A DNA stretch of 53,147 bases from an uncultured Clostridia bacterium (GCA_947175335.1 CAMWMF010000011.1:1-53147); one strand, 5' to 3'. Positions 8,168-17,076 are shown, counted from the stretch's first letter. Numbers and translations: made by a program. The notes: generated from the letters alone by a model not told the origin.

Positions 8168-8196
8168 ATAATAATACAAATTGTGGCATTTGTCAA
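8168..8196 (-). promoter_or_regulatory. Sigma-A promoter, divergent pair (left)
   Basis: Minus strand TTGACA, 17-nt spacer, TATTAT. Its -35 lies inside an 8-bp inverted repeat shared with the divergent promoter at 8207. Confidence 0.8.
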
Positions 8197-8206
8197 TCGT
8201 GACGGA

Positions 8207-8235
8207 TTGACAAATAGCTATGTAAATTATATAAT
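8207..8235 (+). promoter_or_regulatory. Consensus sigma-A promoter, leaderless arrangement
   Basis: Perfect TTGACA, 17-nt spacer, perfect TATAAT, then six bases (tgcagt) and the ATG at 8242. Transcription should start at the start codon, and there is no ribosome site. Confidence 0.85.
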
Positions 8236-8241
8236 TGCAGT

Positions 8242-9573
8242 ATGAACATAAACGAAGTGATCGAGCTTGAAATAGAGTCTAACGGAATGAACGGCGAGGG
8301 CGTGGCCCGCTGCGACGGCAAGGTTGTGTTTGTGCCGTACACCTTAAAGGGCGAACGCGTGCGCGCTGTGGTTAAGCAAGTAAAAAAGAAGTACGCCGTG
8401 TGTTCGGTCATCAAAGTATTAACGCAGTCGGAGTACCGAGCAGAACCCGAGTGCCCGCACTACTATAAGTGCGGCGGGTGCGACGCGCGGCATATAACTC
8501 CCGATTACCGTAAAGAGGTATTGATTGCCGAGCTGAAAAATAACCTTAAAAAGATAGCGAATATAGATTACGATAATATCGGATTCGAGCCGTATACGGC
8601 AACCGAGCCGCCGCGCAACAAGCTGTCTATGCCGTTCGGGTTGATAGACGGCAAAGTCGTTTTGGGGCTGTATAGGCAAAATACACACGTTGTAGAGCCT
8701 GTTTCTTGCGCAATGTCCGGCGAGCTTGCCAAAAGCATAGCCGATATTGTGTGTGAATTCGCAAATAAAAAGCGCTTGCCCGTGTACGACGAAAAAAGCG
8801 GCAGAGGGCTATTACGGCATTTGGTGGTGCGTACCGTGGGCGAGCGTGCTTCTGCGACGCTAGTTATCAACGCGCAAAAGTGCGACGGCGAAAATGAACT
8901 TGCAAAGCTGCTTCCGGACAACGTGGACTTTTTCGTTTGTCCGAATACCGCGCGCAACAACGTTATTATGGGAAATACCGTGCGGCTCGTAAAAGGTAAC
9001 GAGCGGCTTAGCGTAAACGTACTTGGTGTAAAAGCCGAGCTTTCGCCGCTGTCCTTTTTTCAGGTCAACGACTACATGCGCGACAAGCTGTACGCCGCGG
9101 CAATGAACGAAGTAACGAGCGACACGCTTATAGACCTGTACAGCGGTATTGGTATAACGAGCAATATCGCCGCAAAAAAATGCAAAAAGGTCATAGCGGT
9201 GGAATGTGTTCCGCAAGCCGTTAAGGACGCCGATTACACTGCTAAGCTCAACGGCAACGCCGACAAGATTACCAACGTGTGCGGCAACGTTGAAGACGTT
9301 TTGCCGCGTATAGTAGGCGAGTGCGGCGGCGAAGTTGACGTGCTTATCGACCCGCCGCGCAAAGGTTGCGGGGAAGCTGTGGCGCGCGCCATTGCCGAGG
9401 TCAAGCCCAAAACGCTGATATACGTATCGTGCAACCATGCCACAATGTGCCGAGATATCCGCGCGTTTTTGGACGCTTCGCCCGATTACGAAATAACGAC
9501 CGTAAAACTGTTCGACATGTTTGTCGGCACGCACCACGCGGAAACATTGGTTTGTCTTAAACGAAAATACTAA
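8242..9573 (+). CDS. 23S rRNA (uracil-5-)-methyltransferase, RlmD/RumA family
   Basis: 443-aa SAM-dependent m5U methyltransferase. Residues 1-60 are a TRAM RNA-binding domain. An Fe-S cluster site follows (Cys in CPHYYKCGGCDARH, near 73-84; a fourth Cys should lie further on). The SAM motif LIDLYSGIGITSNIA is near 296, IDPPRKG near 370, and the catalytic-Cys motif YVSCNHATMCRD near 395. Gram-positive bacteria usually carry one or two of these (RlmCD, TrmFO-independent), so the modified site (U747, U1939 or both) cannot be read here. The ATG is kept because the upstream region is a near-perfect promoter ending 6 nt before it. Confidence 0.93.
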   Translation: MNINEVIELEIESNGMNGEGVARCDGKVVFVPYTLKGERVRAVVKQVKKKYAVCSVIKVLTQSEYRAEPECPHYYKCGGCDARHITPDYRKEVLIAELKNNLKKIANIDYDNIGFEPYTATEPPRNKLSMPFGLIDGKVVLGLYRQNTHVVEPVSCAMSGELAKSIADIVCEFANKKRLPVYDEKSGRGLLRHLVVRTVGERASATLVINAQKCDGENELAKLLPDNVDFFVCPNTARNNVIMGNTVRLVKGNERLSVNVLGVKAELSPLSFFQVNDYMRDKLYAAAMNEVTSDTLIDLYSGIGITSNIAAKKCKKVIAVECVPQAVKDADYTAKLNGNADKITNVCGNVEDVLPRIVGECGGEVDVLIDPPRKGCGEAVARAIAEVKPKTLIYVSCNHATMCRDIRAFLDASPDYEITTVKLFDMFVGTHHAETLVCLKRKY

Positions 9574-9586
9574 TAGAGGTGATATA

Positions 9587-10432
9587 TTGAAAATTAAAAT
9601 AACTTCGGATTCCACTTGTGATTTGAGCCGTGAGCAGATTGAAAAGTACGACATAGGTATTTTCAGCTTGTCGGTTATTTTGGGAGAGAACAGCTATAAA
9701 GACGGCGAAATTTCCCCGCAAGATATTTTTGAGTTTGTCAAAAATTCGGGCGCGTTGCCCAAAACCGCCGCGGGCTCTATATCCGAGTACGTCGAGTTTT
9801 TTGCCGATAATCTTCAAGGATTTGACGCTATTATACATATAGATATTTCCGCACAGGCGTCGTCGTCTTATTCCGCGGCGAGCAAAGCGGCGGAGGATTT
9901 CGGCGGCAAGGTGTTTGTCGTGGACAGTAAAGCGCTTTCCACCGGTCAGGGATTATTGGTATTAAAGGCGTGCGACTTGGCGGCGGAAGGGCAGTCTGCG
10001 GAGGATATAGTCAAAACGCTGAACGAACTGCGCCCCAAAGTGAACACGTCGTTCGTGCCCGATTCGTTGACCTATCTGCATAAGGGCGGAAGGTGTTCGC
10101 TTGCGGCGCTTATCGGCGCAAAAGTTTTAAAGCTGCATCCGCTTATCAGCGAGAACGAAGACGGTCAGCTTATCGCGCCCAAAAAGTATATGGGCGGCAT
10201 GTCGAGGTGTATACGGTCGTATATCGAGGATTTAAAGGCGAAGTATCCGCACTATGACAAAACGAGATGCTTTATAACGCACAGCTCTGCGGACAAAGAA
10301 TTGGTCGATTTGGCAAAAGAGCTTGTCAATCAAAACTTCGATTTCGACGAGGTGTGCGAAACTGTTGCCGGAAGTATAGTAACAAGCCATTGCGGCAGAA
10401 ATACTTTGGGCGTACTGTTCATAAGCGAATAG
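9587..10432 (+). CDS. DegV family fatty-acid-binding protein
   Basis: 281 aa, the usual length. Opens with KIKITSDSTCDLS and contains the lipid-site region KTAAGSISEYVEFF, IHIDISAQASSSYSAA, VDSKALSTGQGLLV, and the late GGRCSLAALIGAKVLKLHPL and VAGSIVTSHCGRNTLGVLF. DegV/FakB proteins bind one fatty acid and present it to the FakA kinase for phosphorylation. The start is TTG at 9587, chosen because AGAGGTGA lies 5 nt before it and the family N-terminus begins there. It follows the rRNA methyltransferase by 13 bases and is probably co-transcribed. Confidence 0.93.
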   Translation: MKIKITSDSTCDLSREQIEKYDIGIFSLSVILGENSYKDGEISPQDIFEFVKNSGALPKTAAGSISEYVEFFADNLQGFDAIIHIDISAQASSSYSAASKAAEDFGGKVFVVDSKALSTGQGLLVLKACDLAAEGQSAEDIVKTLNELRPKVNTSFVPDSLTYLHKGGRCSLAALIGAKVLKLHPLISENEDGQLIAPKKYMGGMSRCIRSYIEDLKAKYPHYDKTRCFITHSSADKELVDLAKELVNQNFDFDEVCETVAGSIVTSHCGRNTLGVLFISE

Positions 10433-10523
10433 TAAACGGAATAATTAATAAGTGCCACAACACGGGGAATAGTTTTTCGGCGCTTTAATAATGGTTTGTC
10501 TTAAATGAATTAAGTGTGTATTC

Positions 10524-10552
10524 TTGAAATACAGTGTAAAAAATGATATAAT
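10524..10552 (+). promoter_or_regulatory. Sigma-A promoter
   Basis: TTGAAA, 17-nt spacer, TATAAT, 25 nt before the ATG of the isochorismatase-like gene. Confidence 0.8.
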
Positions 10553-10577
10553 CACTAATAGTAAAAACGAGGTATAT

Positions 10578-11060
10578 ATGACAAATAAAGCATTAGTTGT
10601 AATCGACATACAAAACGATATTACAAAAAACTACAAAGAAATAATCGACAATATCAATGCAGCAGTTGATTGGGCTGTTAGCAATAATATTCATATTGTC
10701 TATATCAAACACAACAATTTATCGGCCGGAACTCGAACGTTTAAGCCAGACACTCGCGGTGCGGAATTGGTGTCCGATATGAAAATCGCGTCCGAAAATA
10801 TATTTGTAAAAAGCAAGGGCAACGCACTGACAAGCGATGCGTTTGCCGCCTTTATAAGCGAGAACGGCATTAAAGAGTTTTATATAGCGGGCGCCGACGC
10901 TGTCGCGTGTGTAAAATCTACTTGCTATAATATGGCAAAGAGCGGTTACGTAGTTCACGTTTTGTCAAATTGTATTACAAGCTACGACAAAAAGAAAATC
11001 CCCGAAATGTTAGATTACTATAAACGCGTCGGTTGCAGCGTTGAAACGTTGGGTCAGTAA
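10578..11060 (+). CDS. Isochorismatase-family cysteine hydrolase
   Basis: 160 aa with the compact alpha/beta fold: ALVVIDIQNDIT (general-base Asp), HIVYIKHNN, a Lys in the KSKGNAL region, and the nucleophile Cys in AGADAVACVKSTCYNMA, then VVHVLSNCITSY. Relatives hydrolyse nicotinamide, N-carbamoyl amides or isochorismate; the substrate is not evident. Start at 10578 with CGAGG upstream; the frame upstream of it reads through the promoter. The stop is 22 bases before the next gene's start. Confidence 0.85.
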   Translation: MTNKALVVIDIQNDITKNYKEIIDNINAAVDWAVSNNIHIVYIKHNNLSAGTRTFKPDTRGAELVSDMKIASENIFVKSKGNALTSDAFAAFISENGIKEFYIAGADAVACVKSTCYNMAKSGYVVHVLSNCITSYDKKKIPEMLDYYKRVGCSVETLGQ

Positions 11061-11082
11061 ATCGCAGCGTACGGAAAAGCAT

Positions 11083-11568
11083 ATGCATATTGAATTTAAA
11101 AAGATAACGGAGTTTCCGCGAGGAACGCTTGCGGCATTATTGGCGGACGGATATTCTTTCGAGCCGCAGTTTGCGCGTTATTGGCAAATGCAGTGGCAGG
11201 AGTTTGACGACTTCTTTTACGCCAATCCCCAAATCGCCGATAAATACGGATTTGTTACGACTTTGAACGGGGAGCCGATTGGGCTTGTATCGTGGGATCC
11301 TAGAAAGTTGCCCGAATATGCGGAAATGGGGCATAACTGTATTGCGACAAAATACAAAGGGAACGGTTACGGCAAACTGCAAATGCGCGAAGCCGTAAAT
11401 CGCATACTATCGCAGGGCGCAAAAAAGATATTCGTGTGGACTAACGAGAGGTTAGTGGCGGCACAACGCACTTACGAAAGCGTCGGCTTCAAGTTTATAA
11501 AAAAGGGTGATGAACCCATTTGTCCCGAATTGGCAGGAAAAAGAATGTACTACGAATTATTGCCTTAG
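11083..11568 (+). CDS. GNAT family N-acetyltransferase
   Basis: 161 aa. Acetyl-CoA-binding motif A appears as HNCIATKYKGNGYGKLQM (about 87-105), and the C-terminal part shows FVWTNERLVAAQRTYESVGF, typical of this fold. The substrate is unknown. The start at 11083 is chosen because an in-frame upstream ATG at 11041 lies inside the preceding gene; the ribosome site is weak (GGAAAA), so coupling to the upstream gene is possible. Confidence 0.85.
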   Translation: MHIEFKKITEFPRGTLAALLADGYSFEPQFARYWQMQWQEFDDFFYANPQIADKYGFVTTLNGEPIGLVSWDPRKLPEYAEMGHNCIATKYKGNGYGKLQMREAVNRILSQGAKKIFVWTNERLVAAQRTYESVGFKFIKKGDEPICPELAGKRMYYELLP

Positions 11569-11641
11569 GCAACGACTGTTTGGCTTAAACAAAATAAATT
11601 AACACGTTATTATTTTTAGCACAATAGGGCAAGCTATCTTT

Positions 11642-12256
11642 ATGACAAACATAAAGAAAAAGGCTTTTGCCAATATTGTGCTTTCGTTTTTGTTTTTGGG
11701 TACGGCGGTCGTTGGGTATATCGACTGTTGGGATAAATGCGTCGAAATGACTTTTATGTCTAACGCGACCACGGGAACCGTGCTGCTCCTCGGCGGCATT
11801 TACGCGCTTATATTTAAGCGGGATATTCCGCACTTTTTGTATCTTGATTGCGCGGTACTTATGAGCTCGGTCGTTATTGCGTGCTTGTTGTTTGAGCCGC
11901 TCAAGCTTGTAGCAGGGCTTTCCGTAATTGCGCATTTAATCAATCCCATTGCGATATTCGTGTACTATCTTGTATTTTGCGACGGGCGAAATTGTCGCGT
12001 GTCGTACGTGCCGACAGCGCTCGTTTTTCCTACGTGTTACTACGTGTTTATGGTGCTGTTTGGTCTGAGCAGTCGCGCAGTGTACCCGCAGTTCGACCCC
12101 AATATAATATCGGCGTTAAATCTTGCGCTTGTCGGCGTTGCCGCATTGGTTGCGCTTTTTGTAGTCGGCGTGGCGTTGCTTTTCGGCAACAAGGCTTTGC
12201 ACAGCGGGCTCAAAAAGCGATTGGGCGAGAAAGGCGAAAAGGTTATAACCGAATAG
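11642..12256 (+). CDS. Six-TM membrane protein, Pr6Pr-like
   Basis: 204 aa with about six hydrophobic helices (10-27, 40-60, 65-84, 88-112, 118-140, 160-185). An intramembrane His-Asn-Pro (VIAHLINPIAIFVYYLVF), YVPTALVFPTCYYVFMVLFG and a late LALVGVAALVALFVVGVALLF resemble the Pr6Pr/FAR-17a group. The assignment rests on pattern only. A charged C-terminus (KKRLGEKGEKVITE) is probably cytoplasmic. No strong ribosome site is visible before the ATG. Confidence 0.6.
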   Translation: MTNIKKKAFANIVLSFLFLGTAVVGYIDCWDKCVEMTFMSNATTGTVLLLGGIYALIFKRDIPHFLYLDCAVLMSSVVIACLLFEPLKLVAGLSVIAHLINPIAIFVYYLVFCDGRNCRVSYVPTALVFPTCYYVFMVLFGLSSRAVYPQFDPNIISALNLALVGVAALVALFVVGVALLFGNKALHSGLKKRLGEKGEKVITE

Positions 12257-12261
12257 TTTGC

Positions 12262-12290
12262 TTGACTTTACCGCGCCTGTCGAGTATCAT
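12262..12290 (+). promoter_or_regulatory. Sigma-A promoter
   Basis: TTGACT, 17-nt spacer, TATCAT, 27 nt upstream of the Nudix gene. Confidence 0.7.
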
Positions 12291-12317
12291 ATTATATATC
12301 TACTCGGGAGGTGTGGC

Positions 12318-12815
12318 ATGTACATAGACGACGAAAATTTGAATTGCAGCTTTAACAGGGGCGACGACAGGTTCAGCTACCGCGTGGGTGCGATAATAAT
12401 TGAGGACGGATGCGTACTGCTTGCCACCAACGAGAGCGCCGACTATTACTATTCGGTGGGCGGCAGAGTGCATTTCGGCGAAACGGCGTATAACGCGGTG
12501 CTGCGCGAAACCAAAGAGGAAACGGGCGTGGACTACGAGGTGGATAGGCTCGCGTTTATCAACGAAAACTTTTTCGTCGAACCGTGCGGCGTGAACAAGG
12601 GCAAAAAATTCCACGAGATAGGGCTGTTTTTCGTAATGAAGCCGCGCGGCAAAAATGAGATTATTGCCGACGGATATTGCATGGACGGCAAGGAGCATTT
12701 GGAGTGGGTGCCCATAGATAAGCTGAAAGATTTGCTTTTGTTCCCAACGTTTTTGGCGAGCCGTATAAACGACCTTCCGTTGTACACGGAAAGCATTGTG
12801 ACGGACGAAACGTAG
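12318..12815 (+). CDS. Nudix hydrolase
   Basis: 165 aa. The Nudix box runs from GGRVHFGETAYNAV through RETKEETGV (residues about 54-76), with all catalytic Glu present. The start at 12318 is set by GGGAGGTG just upstream. Nudix enzymes cleave nucleoside diphosphates linked to another moiety; the substrate is unknown. The flanking strands (YRVGAIIIEDGCVLLA, HEIGLFFVMKP, HLEWVPIDKLKD) match the family pattern. Confidence 0.92.
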   Translation: MYIDDENLNCSFNRGDDRFSYRVGAIIIEDGCVLLATNESADYYYSVGGRVHFGETAYNAVLRETKEETGVDYEVDRLAFINENFFVEPCGVNKGKKFHEIGLFFVMKPRGKNEIIADGYCMDGKEHLEWVPIDKLKDLLLFPTFLASRINDLPLYTESIVTDET

Positions 12816-12892
12816 GCGTAAATATATTTCGGCTGCGTATAATTTATATGCTATTATGCAAAATTGCCGTCACGTAATCGTTTAAAAAACAG

Positions 12893-12921
12893 TTGTAAAA
12901 AGTACGGCGTTGTGATATAAT
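12893..12921 (+). promoter_or_regulatory. Sigma-A promoter of lon-engB
   Basis: TTGTAA, 17-nt spacer, TATAAT, 38 nt upstream of lon. No CIRCE or CtsR-type heptad repeat is visible, so heat-shock control is not evident. Confidence 0.75.
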
Positions 12922-12959
12922 TAAATCACTGATAAGCTACGTAAAAAATAGGGTGTTTA

Positions 12960-15332
12960 ATGGACAATAACAACTTTGACAATAAATACGGGTATTCGGC
13001 GGAAGACACGCAGCTTTTGCAACCCGTCAAAACGTACAAGATGATAGCTTTCCGCGGCAAGGTGATTTTCCCCGGACAGGCGGTGCATTTCGATCTTGTG
13101 CGCGACAAGGCTTACGCTGCGATTATGCAAGCGGTAGAGTCTGGCGAGAGCGTGTTTTTGGTAGCGCAAAAGCGTGCTACTATGGTCAATCCCGCGCCGC
13201 AGGATATTTACCGCGTAGGCGTTTTGGCTACCATCAAGAACGCGCAACGCCTTCCCGGCGACGCAATGCGCGTCGTGTTTATGGCCGGACGCAGAATGCA
13301 AATAGACAGCTACGTATCGCTTACGCCGTACTTTGAAGTCACGCTTAAAGAATACGATTACGAGCCCGACGACCCTATTTACTTCGAGGCGGTCAAACGC
13401 AGGCTTGACGAGCAGTTCCGTGAGTATCGTAGAATAGACACCAAAATGCCTGGCGACGTGTTAAGCTCGCTGTCGGTGGACGACGGGGAGCGGTTTGTAT
13501 CGACCATTGCGGGGTACATTTTTAACACGGACAGCGAAAAGCAAGCGGTGCTGCAAACGCGCACGTTATCCGAGCAGTACGAGCAAATACTGACGGTGCT
13601 TACCAAGGAAACGGAAATACGCGCAATGGAAAAGCGCATTTCCGCCAAGGTGCGCCAAAACATAGACAAGAATCAAAAGGAATACTATATCCGCGAACAG
13701 ATACACGCGCTCAAAGAAGAATTGGGCGAGGATGCGGACGAGATTGACGAGCTTAGAAAACGCCTTGCCGATATGAAGGACGATATGCCGCAAGCGGCGT
13801 ACGAAAAGGCGGAGAAGGAAATTTCGCGGATGGAAAAGATGAACCCATCCACGCCCGAAGCCAACGTATCCAGGTCGTATATCGACCTTTTGCTCGATAT
13901 GCCGTGGAACAAGTTTACCGACGGCGATATCGCACTCGACTTTGCGCGGCAGGTGCTTGCCGACGATCATTACGGCTTGGAAAAGGTAAAGACGCGCATA
14001 CTCGAATATCTTGCCGTGTACAAGCTTACGCGCAATCTTAAATCGCCGGTGCTGTGCTTTGTAGGCCCTCCCGGGGTAGGTAAAACGTCCATAGTCCGTT
14101 CCATAGCACGTGCGGCGGGCAGGGAATTGGTTACGATGTCGTTGGGCGGCATACACGACGAAGCGGAAATACGCGGACACCGCAGAACGTACGTTGCGGC
14201 CATGCCCGGGCGCATAATCAACGGCATACGCGGCGCGGGCGTAAACAACCCCGTATTCCTGCTTGACGAAATAGACAAGATGACGGCGGACATACACGGC
14301 GATCCCGCGTCCGCATTACTCGAAGTTTTGGACCCCAATCAAAACTACAACTTTAAAGACAATTACCTCGACGTGCCGTTTGATTTGAGCAACGTAATGT
14401 TCGTAACAACGGCAAACTCGCTCGACCCGCTTCCTCCCGCACTGTTGGATAGGCTTGAAGTAATCGAGCTTTCGGGCTACACGTACGAGGAAAAACTGCA
14501 AATAGCCAAAAAGTATTTAAAGCCCAAGGAGATGACTGCCAACGGTCTTGACGGCGTAAAGGTGGATATAAGCGACGCGGTTATGTCGCATATTATTTCG
14601 GCGTACACGCGCGAGAGCGGCGTGCGTAAACTTGAACGCGAAATCGCCACGGTCATGCGCAAGATCGCCTTGAAGGTGGTGGAGTCGGAAACTCCGCCGA
14701 CAGCCGTAAAGGTGACCAAAAAGGATATAGCGGAATTCTTGGGCGCGCCCAAGTACAAGGACGATTCGGCCAACGAGTCCGACGAGGTGGGCGTTGCCAC
14801 AGGTCTTGCTTGGACGAGCGTGGGCGGCGTTACGCTAACCATAGAGGCCGCAATCATTTCGGGCGGCAAGGGCGAGCTCAAACTGACGGGCAGCCTCGGC
14901 GACGTAATGAAAGAATCGTGCTTGGCGGCGTTGTCGCTTGTGCGGTCGCGCGCTGCCGAATACAACGTGCCCGAGCACAAGTTTACCGAAAACGACGTGC
15001 ATTTGCACTTTCCCGAGGGTGCGACGCCCAAGGACGGACCGAGCGCGGGCATAACCATTGCCACGGCGCTTATGTCGGCGTTTTCGGGGCGCAAGGTTGC
15101 GCACGACGTTGCAATGACGGGCGAGGTGACCCTTCGCGGCAAGGTGCTGGCAATCGGCGGACTTAAAGAGAAATCGCTCGCCGCATTCCGTGCGGGCTGC
15201 AAGCGGCTCATCATTCCGCGCGAAAACGAAAAGGATTTAAACGATATCCCCGACGAAGTAAAACAAAAGGTAAAGATTATACTTGTAGATACTGTCGACC
15301 AAGTATTTTCGCAAGTTTTGGTATGCGAGTAA
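12960..15332 (+). CDS. lon: ATP-dependent protease Lon
   Basis: 790 aa, the normal LonA length. N-terminal substrate-binding domain (about 20-220), helical linker (YYIREQIHALKEELGED near 240), AAA+ module with Walker A GPPGVGKTS near 367 and GGIHDEAEIRGHRRTYVAAM, Walker B VFLLDEIDKM, and protease domain with the catalytic Ser in PKDGPSAGI near 689 and Lys in RGKVLAIGGLKEKSL. It degrades misfolded and short-lived regulatory proteins in the cytoplasm. Its last codons overlap the start of engB by 10 bases, the order also found in Bacillus. Confidence 0.98.
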   Translation: MDNNNFDNKYGYSAEDTQLLQPVKTYKMIAFRGKVIFPGQAVHFDLVRDKAYAAIMQAVESGESVFLVAQKRATMVNPAPQDIYRVGVLATIKNAQRLPGDAMRVVFMAGRRMQIDSYVSLTPYFEVTLKEYDYEPDDPIYFEAVKRRLDEQFREYRRIDTKMPGDVLSSLSVDDGERFVSTIAGYIFNTDSEKQAVLQTRTLSEQYEQILTVLTKETEIRAMEKRISAKVRQNIDKNQKEYYIREQIHALKEELGEDADEIDELRKRLADMKDDMPQAAYEKAEKEISRMEKMNPSTPEANVSRSYIDLLLDMPWNKFTDGDIALDFARQVLADDHYGLEKVKTRILEYLAVYKLTRNLKSPVLCFVGPPGVGKTSIVRSIARAAGRELVTMSLGGIHDEAEIRGHRRTYVAAMPGRIINGIRGAGVNNPVFLLDEIDKMTADIHGDPASALLEVLDPNQNYNFKDNYLDVPFDLSNVMFVTTANSLDPLPPALLDRLEVIELSGYTYEEKLQIAKKYLKPKEMTANGLDGVKVDISDAVMSHIISAYTRESGVRKLEREIATVMRKIALKVVESETPPTAVKVTKKDIAEFLGAPKYKDDSANESDEVGVATGLAWTSVGGVTLTIEAAIISGGKGELKLTGSLGDVMKESCLAALSLVRSRAAEYNVPEHKFTENDVHLHFPEGATPKDGPSAGITIATALMSAFSGRKVAHDVAMTGEVTLRGKVLAIGGLKEKSLAAFRAGCKRLIIPRENEKDLNDIPDEVKQKVKIILVDTVDQVFSQVLVCE

Positions 15333-15922
15333 AAAACGCTACGTTTATTAAGAGCTGTACGGACGTAGCCTCGTCCGACGGCTTTTATCCGCAGGTTTGC
15401 GTAGCGGGCAGGAGTAATTGCGGCAAGTCCACATTGCTCAATTCGCTTATGGGTGCAAAGCTGTGCAAAACGTCGAGTACACCGGGGCGCACTCGGCTTA
15501 TCAATGTTTTTAAGGTTATTACCGACGAGCGCGATTTTTACTTTGTCGACCTTCCCGGGTACGGGTACAGCAAGGCGCACAGATCCGAATCGGACGAGTG
15601 GAACGTGCGCACCGACAAATACTTTAAGGACGGCAAGAGCATTGCGCAGGTGCTGTGCCTTATGGATATACGGCGCGACCCGTCCGATCTCGATAAAGTG
15701 CTTATAAACTATTTGCGCGACTTGCAACTGCCGTTTACCGTAGTTCTTACCAAGTCCGACAAGCTTAGCCGTGCGCAAATAGGCAATGCGGTTATAAAAA
15801 TCGCGGCCGCGCTCGGGCTTGCCCGCGACAACCTTATAGTAACGAGCGGACAGAGCGGAGCGGGCAGGGACGCGCTGCTTAACAGGCTTAATGATATTTT
15901 GGCGGTATCCGAAACCGATTAA
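15323..15922 (+). CDS. engB: GTP-binding protein EngB/YsxC, ribosome assembly
   Basis: 199-aa GTPase for late 50S subunit assembly. Motifs: G1 GRSNCGKST near 30, G2 STPGRTRLIN, G3 DLPGYGYSK near 74, G4 TKSDK near 142, and G5 TSGQSGAG near 172. The start overlaps the end of lon by 10 bases, so translation is coupled. A strong terminator follows. Confidence 0.97.
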   Translation: MRVKNATFIKSCTDVASSDGFYPQVCVAGRSNCGKSTLLNSLMGAKLCKTSSTPGRTRLINVFKVITDERDFYFVDLPGYGYSKAHRSESDEWNVRTDKYFKDGKSIAQVLCLMDIRRDPSDLDKVLINYLRDLQLPFTVVLTKSDKLSRAQIGNAVIKIAAALGLARDNLIVTSGQSGAGRDALLNRLNDILAVSETD

Positions 15923-15946
15923 TTCAACAGGAAGTTGAGCTATATT

Positions 15947-15982
15947 AAAATCCGTGAAAGATAATGTTTTTTCACGGATTTT
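15947..15982 (+). terminator. Intrinsic terminator of lon-engB
   Basis: 13-bp perfect stem (AAAATCCGTGAAA with TTTCACGGATTTT), 10-nt loop, then more T. Confidence 0.9.
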
Positions 15983-16058
15983 TTATTGCAAAAACAATTA
16001 ATCAACAGTTATTCAACTGAAAGTAAAGCATATTCAACCGATAGTTTAGCCGTAAATG

Positions 16059-16087
16059 TTTACATATTTCCGTCGGCGTGGTATAAT
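16059..16087 (+). promoter_or_regulatory. Sigma-A promoter
   Basis: TTTACA, 17-nt spacer, TATAAT, 25 nt before the XRE gene. Confidence 0.8.
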
Positions 16088-16112
16088 TGTGACAGATTAG
16101 AGGAGTGGAACA

Positions 16113-16982
16113 ATGGAAATCTACGAAAAAATTTCCGCTTTGCGTAAATCAAATAATATGACGCAAGCGGAACTCGGAGCAAAACTTAACGTAACTTTTC
16201 AAGCCGTATCAAAGTGGGAAAGCGGCAAATCGTATCCCGACTTTGAAACGCTGTCCAAAATGGCAAAGATATTCGGCGTGCCTATAAGCTACTTCGAGGA
16301 GGGCGGCGAAAACGTGACGGAAACAGCCGCCACCGCCACGGCCGAAGCTGTCGGCGACGCAGAAGTCGGCAATAAGGTAGTAGGCTTTTGCAAGGATTGC
16401 GGCAAGCTTGTGCACGAGGGCGAGGAGGCTTGCACTACACCTATGGTAATTTGTAAGGCATGCGCGCTACGCAGAGAGAATATAAAAAAGGTTCAAGAAA
16501 ACGAACAGAAATTACAAAAGCAGCAGGCCGAGCGTGCCGTAAAGGCAAAAAAGCAAGCGGAAGTCGACCGCTGTAAACACCGCCGCAACAAGGGGCTTAT
16601 AATATCTGCAATCATTACGGTAGCACTGTTGGTGCTGTTTACCGTCTTGGCGATTCAAAACTCCGAGGACACCGTTATGTACTTAGCTATAATGGCGTTC
16701 ACCGTGGTGTGCGGATATCCGTTTTTCGCACAGCTGTTTTGGGACGGCATAGTTGTTGATATAGTGTTGGTCGGCGGCAAGATAGTGGGTATGCCGGGCG
16801 TTATATTCTCGCTCGATCTTGACGGCATAATATTCCTTATCGTCGTAAAAATACTGTTTGCATTTATAAAAATGCTTATATTCTTGCTGACGTTCCTGTT
16901 TATGATATTCGTAGCGATGGTCGTTGCAACGTTCGCGTTTGTGCCGCAAATGCTTAAACTCAACAAGGGCGAAGAGCTGTAA
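16113..16982 (+). CDS. XRE-family HTH protein with zinc ribbon and membrane domain
   Basis: 289 aa. Residues 5-65 are a Cro/C1-type HTH (SALRKSNNMTQAELGAKLNV then TFQAVSKWESGKSYPDFETL). Residues 90-125 hold Cys pairs (FCKDCGKLV, and later VICKACALRREN) that look like a zinc ribbon. A charged helix (about 125-165) leads to TM segments near 170-190, 195-212 and 230-280. The protein therefore appears to be a membrane-anchored DNA-binding protein; the signal and targets are unknown. Start set by AGAGGAG 7 nt upstream. Monocistronic. Confidence 0.85.
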   Translation: MEIYEKISALRKSNNMTQAELGAKLNVTFQAVSKWESGKSYPDFETLSKMAKIFGVPISYFEEGGENVTETAATATAEAVGDAEVGNKVVGFCKDCGKLVHEGEEACTTPMVICKACALRRENIKKVQENEQKLQKQQAERAVKAKKQAEVDRCKHRRNKGLIISAIITVALLVLFTVLAIQNSEDTVMYLAIMAFTVVCGYPFFAQLFWDGIVVDIVLVGGKIVGMPGVIFSLDLDGIIFLIVVKILFAFIKMLIFLLTFLFMIFVAMVVATFAFVPQMLKLNKGEEL

Positions 16983-17011
16983 ACAATTTATAATATAATC
17001 AATCAATAAGT

Positions 17012-17040
17012 AACTATACCGCTTTATCACGCATATATTA
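17012..17040 (+). promoter_or_regulatory. Possible mother-cell (sigma-K/E-like) promoter
   Basis: CATATATTA at 17032-17040 fits the sigma-K -10 pattern CATAnnnTA, with AACT 16 nt upstream fitting a minimal AC-type -35. It would start transcription just before the GGAGGG ribosome site of the Cys-rich gene. The elements are short, so a chance match is possible. Confidence 0.35.
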
Positions 17041-17076
17041 AGTGAGTAAAATTGTGCGTGGAGGGCGGTATTTTTT

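Noticed and set aside
9521-9586. Upstream extension of DegV to an ATG at 9521
   Set aside because: It overlaps the rRNA methyltransferase end and lacks a ribosome site; TTG at 9587 has AGAGGTGA and the family N-terminus.
12893-12960. Heat-shock operator (CIRCE or CtsR box) in front of lon
   Set aside because: I see only a sigma-A promoter and no inverted or heptad repeat of those types.
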